A stretch of DNA of 64,000 bases from positions 1-64,000 of the forward strand of contig VXTR01000060.1 in the NCBI GenBank assembly GCA_009837355.1, written 5' to 3'. Numbering within the stretch: position 1 is the stretch's first letter; every line of letters starts with the position of its first letter. The notes beneath the pieces were generated by a model. That model had not been told where the DNA came from. It saw only the letters and a program-made list of their open reading frames with translations, and searched no databases. This DNA is from Chloroflexota bacterium. Lineage in GTDB: Bacteria; Chloroflexota; Dehalococcoidia; Lucifugimonadales; UBA3495. Positions 59,552-64,000 of the stretch are shown one piece after another. A program made the position numbers and the translations under genes.

Positions 59552-61030
59552 TCATTCCCGCTTGTCTTTCGCCCTGCTCCGCCGCGCACCGGCCAGCGCC
59601 AGCAACCCGGCCGGCCCGGCCAGCAGCGCCAACGACGCCAGCTCCGCTGAAACTGGTCCGGACGACGCCGGCGCGGCTCCACAACCGCCGCCCGACGCCG
59701 ACGGCGCAGATGCTGCTGCAGTCGGCGTCGGCGCCGGCGTGTAGGTGGGCGCGGGTTCCGCGGTTGGCGTCGGCGGCGCTGCCGTCGCCGTCCCTCCCGC
59801 TGACTGAACCACCGCCGACCCCGCCGGCTCTGAGGCTGAAGTCGGCGTCGGCCGGCGCGTGGGCAGTACCTGCAGCGGCGGCAATGCCGGCGTCGCCATC
59901 TCCCGGTACGCCAGCCCTACGCTCTCCCGCCACTCATTATCCAGCTCGTCTATCGTCAGGCCGTAGGCCGCCGCCAGCGCCTTTTCAAGGTTGTGGGTCT
60001 CGCGCAGATTTGCAAACAGCTCTGCCATCGGCTCCGGGCCATAGGTACCCAGCATATGGCTGACTACCGAGTGGCCCTGGCCATAGTTGCGCAGCGTCTC
60101 CCGCGGCGTTCCGGCAAAAGTGCGCAGCCCGGTCAGCGGCGGAACCTGGTCGTTGTGTATCGCGTTGCCGATATAGCGTTCGTACTCGTTGTTGGGTTCC
60201 CGCTCCGAATACACCGCCAGTCCTTCGTTCAGCCACTTGTGCACCTGCAGGTAAGCGCTGCCGGCGGCGTCGGCCACCAGCAAATGGGTGAACTCATGGG
60301 CCGTGGTGGTCAGCACGCTGTTCAGCGAACCGTCAACCAGCAGCGTGCGCTCGTTGCTGAAGGCTTGGCCCACGGTGCGCAGTTGGGTCGCCGCCACCCG
60401 CGACGATGGTCTCAGCGCCTCCCGCATATGCCGGTAGTCCGAATAAACCACAACGCTCATCGGCTCGGTCAGTTCAACTCCCAGGATCGGGCCCATGTAC
60501 TCGTAAGTATTGACCGCCGCTGCCAGCACGGCCTCGGCCCGCGCCTCGGCAAGGTCGTCGTAGCTGTAGTAGTACACGTCAATCAGGCCCGACGATTTCA
60601 GGTGCCAGTCCAGACCGGTGTTGAGATAGACGAAAGTCTTCGGTTCGGTCTCCAGATTGCTGCCGTCGGCGGTGCGGATGTCGTAGTAGTATTCCAGCCG
60701 CGTGCCGGTGGGAATGTACTCGTTGGCCGTCTTGCTCCTGAAGTGCGCGGTTCCGGAAATATGACCCCCCGGCTCGAACTCCACCGTCCGGTAGGTCGTG
60801 CGCGTGGATTGCCCCAGCTTACGCACGTACACCCGGATTTCCTCCACCTGGCTGGCGCTGGCCACGTCAATACGGAACAACAGGCCATCGGGAAACAGAT
60901 TTTCAACCTCTTCCCCGACGACCGTGATGCTATCCTGCGCCGCCGCGTCTCGTGGCAGCGCCAGCGGCAGGGCGCCTATGACGGCGATAAGAGCGATTAG
61001 AGCGGCAATGATGAGGCTCGGCTTTTTCAC
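59552..61030 (-). CDS. Secreted or anchored peptidase-MA-like protein
   Basis: 492 residues. A signal peptide (LIIAALIALIAVIGALPLAL) begins it. The HEFTH zinc motif in LTTTAHEFTHLLVAD and the downstream Glu in WLNEGLAVYSE are the gluzincin signature (peptidase MA-like, PF13485 type). After a Pro/Thr/Ala-rich linker (ATAAPPTPTAEPAPTYTPAP), a hydrophobic C-terminal helix with basic tail (RRSRAKDKRE) probably anchors it in the membrane. Function may be extracellular proteolysis. Single gene. Confidence 0.8.
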   Translation of the reverse strand: MKKPSLIIAALIALIAVIGALPLALPRDAAAQDSITVVGEEVENLFPDGLLFRIDVASASQVEEIRVYVRKLGQSTRTTYRTVEFEPGGHISGTAHFRSKTANEYIPTGTRLEYYYDIRTADGSNLETEPKTFVYLNTGLDWHLKSSGLIDVYYYSYDDLAEARAEAVLAAAVNTYEYMGPILGVELTEPMSVVVYSDYRHMREALRPSSRVAATQLRTVGQAFSNERTLLVDGSLNSVLTTTAHEFTHLLVADAAGSAYLQVHKWLNEGLAVYSEREPNNEYERYIGNAIHNDQVPPLTGLRTFAGTPRETLRNYGQGHSVVSHMLGTYGPEPMAELFANLRETHNLEKALAAAYGLTIDELDNEWRESVGLAYREMATPALPPLQVLPTRRPTPTSASEPAGSAVVQSAGGTATAAPPTPTAEPAPTYTPAPTPTAAASAPSASGGGCGAAPASSGPVSAELASLALLAGPAGLLALAGARRSRAKDKRE

Positions 61031-61233
61031 TTTAAACGTTCCTGAGGCGGTTTCTTGTATTTCAATACGCTCAGCGGCTGACAGAGGATTTTACCATCCG
61101 GCGCTGACCGCACGCGCATCCTTGACCGCCGATGCGCCCCGCCCTACAATCCTAACGTCCCTGCGCCCGCTCGTGCACCATAGCAGAGCGCGCATCTCTG
61201 CCCATTAACCCAAAAACTCCGGTGGCGAAACCT

Positions 61234-62004
61234 ATGCCCATCAAAGTCGGCCGCGTGCCCTACCTGGAAGCCGAACCTTTCTACTTCGACATGGAACGCC
61301 GCGGCTTCGAGCTGCGCGATACCAATCCCCGGCAGCTGGGCGACGCCCTGGCCAGCGGCGAACTGGACGCCGGCCCGGCACATCTCTCCGACGTATTCCG
61401 CCTGGAAGACCGCTTCGAGCCGGTCAGCGGTTTCTGCTTTTCCACCCAGAACCGCGCCATGAGCGCTTGCCTCTATTCGCAGCTTCCCATGGCCGAGCTG
61501 GGCGGCGTCACCATCGGCGTGTCCGACGAAGACGTAACGGCGGTCAAGCTCGTGGAAGTGCTGCTCCGTCGCAAGTACGGCGTCGCGCCCGGCCAGTTCG
61601 CCGTCCGGCCCGGCGACGTGATACGCCCCGACGAAACCTTCGACGCCTTCCTCCTCATCGGCAACCGCGCCCTGCGCCGGCGCCGCGGCGTCCGCGGATT
61701 CGCCCACCGTTTCGACCTAGGAGAGGAATGGACGCAATGGACCAACCTCCCCTTCGTCTTCAGCCGCTGGGTAGTCCGCAAAGACCTGGACGACCGCACC
61801 AAGGCGGTGCTGGAAGACGCCCTCTACGTCGGCCTGGAAGAGGGCGTGGACGGCCTCTATCACCTCAACGAACCCCGGGACGAGCTGCTCATGCTGCCCC
61901 GCGACGTGGTGGAATACGTGCAGGGCATCCGCTACTACGTGGGCCGCTCGGAACAACAGGCCATCGCCCGCTTCCGCGAGTACCTCGCAGATTTGGGCGG
62001 CTAA
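61234..62004 (+). CDS. mqnA: Chorismate dehydratase-like (MqnA family)
   Basis: 256 residues (GTG 61222 is an alternative start). VGRVPYLEAEPFYFDMERRG, GELDAGPAHLSDVFRLED, and LGEEWTQWTNLPFVFSRWVV fit the MqnA/MqnD periplasmic-binding-fold family; the last block is typical of MqnA. MqnA converts chorismate to 3-enolpyruvyl benzoate in the futalosine route to menaquinone. The MTHFR-like gene begins 77 bases on. Confidence 0.8.
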   Translation: MPIKVGRVPYLEAEPFYFDMERRGFELRDTNPRQLGDALASGELDAGPAHLSDVFRLEDRFEPVSGFCFSTQNRAMSACLYSQLPMAELGGVTIGVSDEDVTAVKLVEVLLRRKYGVAPGQFAVRPGDVIRPDETFDAFLLIGNRALRRRRGVRGFAHRFDLGEEWTQWTNLPFVFSRWVVRKDLDDRTKAVLEDALYVGLEEGVDGLYHLNEPRDELLMLPRDVVEYVQGIRYYVGRSEQQAIARFREYLADLGG

Positions 62005-62037
62005 TTACCCCTCCGTTATTCCCGCCCTCCACTCGTC

Positions 62038-62057
62038 ATTCCCGCGAAGGCGGGAAT
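62038..62057. repeat. dRS3-like inverted repeat
   Basis: Third copy: ATTCCCGC-GAAG-GCGGGAAT, flanked by CGTC and CCAG, between mqnA and the MTHFR-like gene. Confidence 0.75.
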
Positions 62058-62081
62058 CCAGGATAACTACTGCTGCGGTGA

Positions 62082-62930
62082 ATGATGATGAAAGTAACCG
62101 ACCGCAGCAGCGCAACCACCGGCCGGCCCGCGTTCATCTGCGACTACTCGCCACCCCGTTCCGGCCGGCCGGAGCATACGCCCGAACCACCCGCAGAAGC
62201 CGACTTCGTATCCGCAGCCTACAATCCGGGCCGCGCCGTGCGGGTCAACTCCGTCGCCATGGCCGCCGCCCTGCGCCACCGTTACGCCGCCAACCCGATT
62301 TTCACCCTGGCCACCCGTGACATGAACCGCCTGGCCCTGGAATCCCTGCTCCTGGGCGCCCAGGCCCTGGAACTGGAAAACGTCATCGTCGTGGCCGGCG
62401 ACCCCTTCGGCTCGCAGGACGCCGCCGCCACCGTCAACGACTACCGCGCCACGGAACTCATCGCCGCCATCGCCCGGCTCAACTCCGGCATCGACTACCG
62501 GGGACGCGGCCTGCGCGCCCCCACCGACTTCTGCATCGGCGCCACCGTAGATTTGGGCCGTGGGTTGGAGGAAGAGGCCCAGCTAGCGGTACGCAAAGTG
62601 CAGGCCGGCGCGCACTTCCTCATCACGCAGCCCGTGTACGACCCCGCGGCAGTGCGCCGATTCAACGATGCCTGCGGCGGTCTCACCGTTCCCGTCTTCT
62701 ACGGCGTCGGACTGATGGAACCCGACGGCGTTTCCTTCGCCGCCGTGCCCGATTGGGCTGACGACGCCCTGGCCGCCGGCCGCTCCGGCGTGGACATCGC
62801 CCTGGAAGTGTGGACCAACCTGCAGGCCGCCGGCGCTACCGACTGCTACCTCGTACCCCCAATCCGCCGCAACGGAGCGCGCAACTACCAGGCCGCCCGC
62901 GAATTTCTACAACGGGCGGCCAACGGATAA
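62082..62930 (+). CDS. Methylenetetrahydrofolate reductase-like protein
   Basis: 282 residues with an MTHFR TIM-barrel pattern: a strand FICDYSPPR, NPIFTLATRDMNRLALESLL, ENVIVVAGDPFG, FCIGATVD and GAHFLITQPVYDPA, where the Gln is part of the folate site. It is shorter than MetF and lacks the usual N-terminal Glu in a standard place (possibly the FICDYSPP region). Short MTHFR-like proteins occur in anaerobes and Chloroflexota. Linked by position to mqnA, with no obvious functional tie. Confidence 0.8.
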   Translation: MMMKVTDRSSATTGRPAFICDYSPPRSGRPEHTPEPPAEADFVSAAYNPGRAVRVNSVAMAAALRHRYAANPIFTLATRDMNRLALESLLLGAQALELENVIVVAGDPFGSQDAAATVNDYRATELIAAIARLNSGIDYRGRGLRAPTDFCIGATVDLGRGLEEEAQLAVRKVQAGAHFLITQPVYDPAAVRRFNDACGGLTVPVFYGVGLMEPDGVSFAAVPDWADDALAAGRSGVDIALEVWTNLQAAGATDCYLVPPIRRNGARNYQAAREFLQRAANG

Positions 62931-62949
62931 TCGGCGTAGGAAAACGCCC

Positions 62950-64000
62950 CTACGGCCCCCACGGCGGCGCGGCGGCCACGTCCCCGTCGCTTACAATGTC
63001 CACCACCGCCGGACGGTTCGCGCTCACCGCCTGGTCCAGCGCCGAGTTGATCTGGTTCGGGTCCGTAACCCGTATCCCCAGCGCGCCCATCGATTCCGCA
63101 ATCTGCGCGAAGTCGGTGTCGTTGAACCGCCACAACTCCCCGGAGTTCCCTCCCTCGCGACCCTCGTAGGCCGCCTCGTCGCCCCGCCGGTCCTGGTTCA
63201 GCCCGCCGTTGTTGTGCACCACGATCACCGCGTTGATGCCGTAGCGCACCGCCGTCTCCAGCTCGCCGATGTGGTACCACATCCCACCGTCGCCGGTCCA
63301 GCACACCACCGGACGGTCTGGTACGCCGCACTTGGCCCCCAGCGCCGCCGGCAGACCCCAGCCCAGCGAACCGGCGGCCCGTAGATACGACTGCCCCGGA
63401 TGGTGCAGCTCAACCATGCTCCCCGTCCAGATGCCGGCGTGCCCCGTGTCCGCCACCAGCACCCCGTCCGACGGCAGAAAGTCCGTCAACTCCTGGCACA
63501 GCCGCTCCGGGCGAATCGGCACGGCGCCCGAGTTCAGCACGTCGTGATGCTCGTCCCGCCAGTTCTCCACGTGTTCCTGCGCCTGCGACACCCAGCCGGC
63601 GTTGCCCCCGGTGGGTTCCAGCACGTCAATCAGCCGCTCCAGCGTCCGCTTGGCATCGCCCAGCAGCCCATACGCGCCCGGATACGACCGTCCCAGCTCG
63701 CTGGCGTCAATGTCAATCTGCACCGTCGGCGTGCCCACGGCCGGCAGCCGCCAGTCCAGCGTAACCTGGCTCCCGGTGTGGCTCCCGATGAACAGCACCA
63801 GGTCGGCCTCGGAAACCACCCGGTTGGCCGACCAGCGCGAGTAGCTGCCCACCACGCCCACGGACAGCGGGTGATTTTCAGGGATGCAGCCCTTGGCGTT
63901 CAGCGCCGTCGCCACCGGAATGTTCAGCATCTCCGCCAGCCGCACTACCTCCGCCTCCGCGCCCGATGCCGTTACGCCGCCGCCGGCCACGATCACCGGA
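62950..64000 (-). CDS. Thiamine diphosphate-binding enzyme, partial (runs off the window)
   Basis: C-terminal two domains of a TPP enzyme; the frame is open to the window edge and the N-terminal domain lies beyond. The central domain has IVAGGGVTASGAEAEVVRLA and VQIDIDASELGRSYPG. The TPP motif is intact: VCWTGDGGMWYHIGELETA to VVHNNGGLNQ. The sequence resembles acetolactate synthase-like and oxalyl-CoA decarboxylase-type enzymes. The stop is at 62950, 20 bases after the convergent MTHFR-like gene. Confidence 0.88.
   Translation of the reverse strand, partial: PVIVAGGGVTASGAEAEVVRLAEMLNIPVATALNAKGCIPENHPLSVGVVGSYSRWSANRVVSEADLVLFIGSHTGSQVTLDWRLPAVGTPTVQIDIDASELGRSYPGAYGLLGDAKRTLERLIDVLEPTGGNAGWVSQAQEHVENWRDEHHDVLNSGAVPIRPERLCQELTDFLPSDGVLVADTGHAGIWTGSMVELHHPGQSYLRAAGSLGWGLPAALGAKCGVPDRPVVCWTGDGGMWYHIGELETAVRYGINAVIVVHNNGGLNQDRRGDEAAYEGREGGNSGELWRFNDTDFAQIAESMGALGIRVTDPNQINSALDQAVSANRPAVVDIVSDGDVAAAPPWGP

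Noticed and set aside
1-64000. tRNA, rRNA or insertion-sequence genes
   Set aside because: No cloverleaf, rRNA core sequence or transposase-like protein was recognised in the window by eye; a covariance-model scan was not possible.

Overview
The window is GC-rich and densely coded. Genes lie on both strands in short operons and no rRNA or tRNA gene was seen. The gene content suggests an uncultured Chloroflexota bacterium, perhaps of the SAR202/Dehalococcoidia type. Evidence for this is the pairing of DUF3090 with an SCO1664-family protein, a futalosine-pathway MqnA, eukaryote-type (GSII) glutamine synthetase, several thiamine-diphosphate (TPP) enzymes, oxalate:formate-antiporter-like MFS carriers, and many SDR, VOC, GMC and amidohydrolase enzymes. 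The taxonomic assignment is an inference.

Layout. 0.2-12 kb: a TPP enzyme, a halogenase-like flavoprotein, an HpcH/HpaI aldolase, DUF3090 plus SCO1664, a HAD phosphatase, a molybdate ABC operon (modABC) and an MFS carrier. 12-18.8 kb: two small proteins with their own promoters and terminators, a 2-hydroxyacid dehydrogenase, a GlcD-like oxidase, and ispD / membrane protein / ispF / cysS. 18.9-22.5 kb: an OsmC-like gene, a CPA2 antiporter and a BtuF-like gene. 22.5-27.8 kb: a LON-domain protein, a second MFS carrier, a TcuA-like flavoprotein and a class II Fic protein. 27.9-33.3 kb: a phage structural cassette (HK97-type protease and capsid, connector, tail proteins) with no terminase, portal or tape measure. 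33.5-41.7 kb: a VOC protein, a GNAT/aminotransferase fusion, aconitase, ferredoxins, an Lrp regulator and an EamA transporter. 41.8-44.0 kb: a visibly lower-GC islet with a broken gene, a RelA/SpoT-domain alarmone synthetase and hicBA. 44-64 kb: two more TPP enzymes, GYD and DUF3500 proteins, a ComM-like ATPase, an amidohydrolase, GMC oxidoreductase, GSII, SDRs, a metallo-beta-lactamase protein, a secreted gluzincin-like protein, MqnA and an MTHFR-like protein (the last TPP gene runs off the edge).

The strongest result is two probable selenoprotein genes 2.6 kb apart. The OsmC-like gene (18948-19397) and the BtuF/cobalamin-binding-like gene (21571-22488) each carry one in-frame TGA exactly where their families have a conserved cysteine. 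In both, the reading frame and family homology continue past the TGA, and a bacterial SECIS-like hairpin follows it directly. The one at 21859-21893 has a 7-bp upper stem capped by a GGU loop. Standard annotation would truncate the first and split the second. TGA is a normal stop for many neighbours, so a recoded genome is unlikely.

Second-rank candidates are the alarmone-synthetase operon of the low-GC islet, the minimal phage capsid/tail cassette, and the acyltransferase-aminotransferase fusion. Palindromic elements of several families (dRS3-like ATTCCCGC-N4-GCGGGAAT and GGGGCGAAT-type) recur between genes, including inside the phage cassette.
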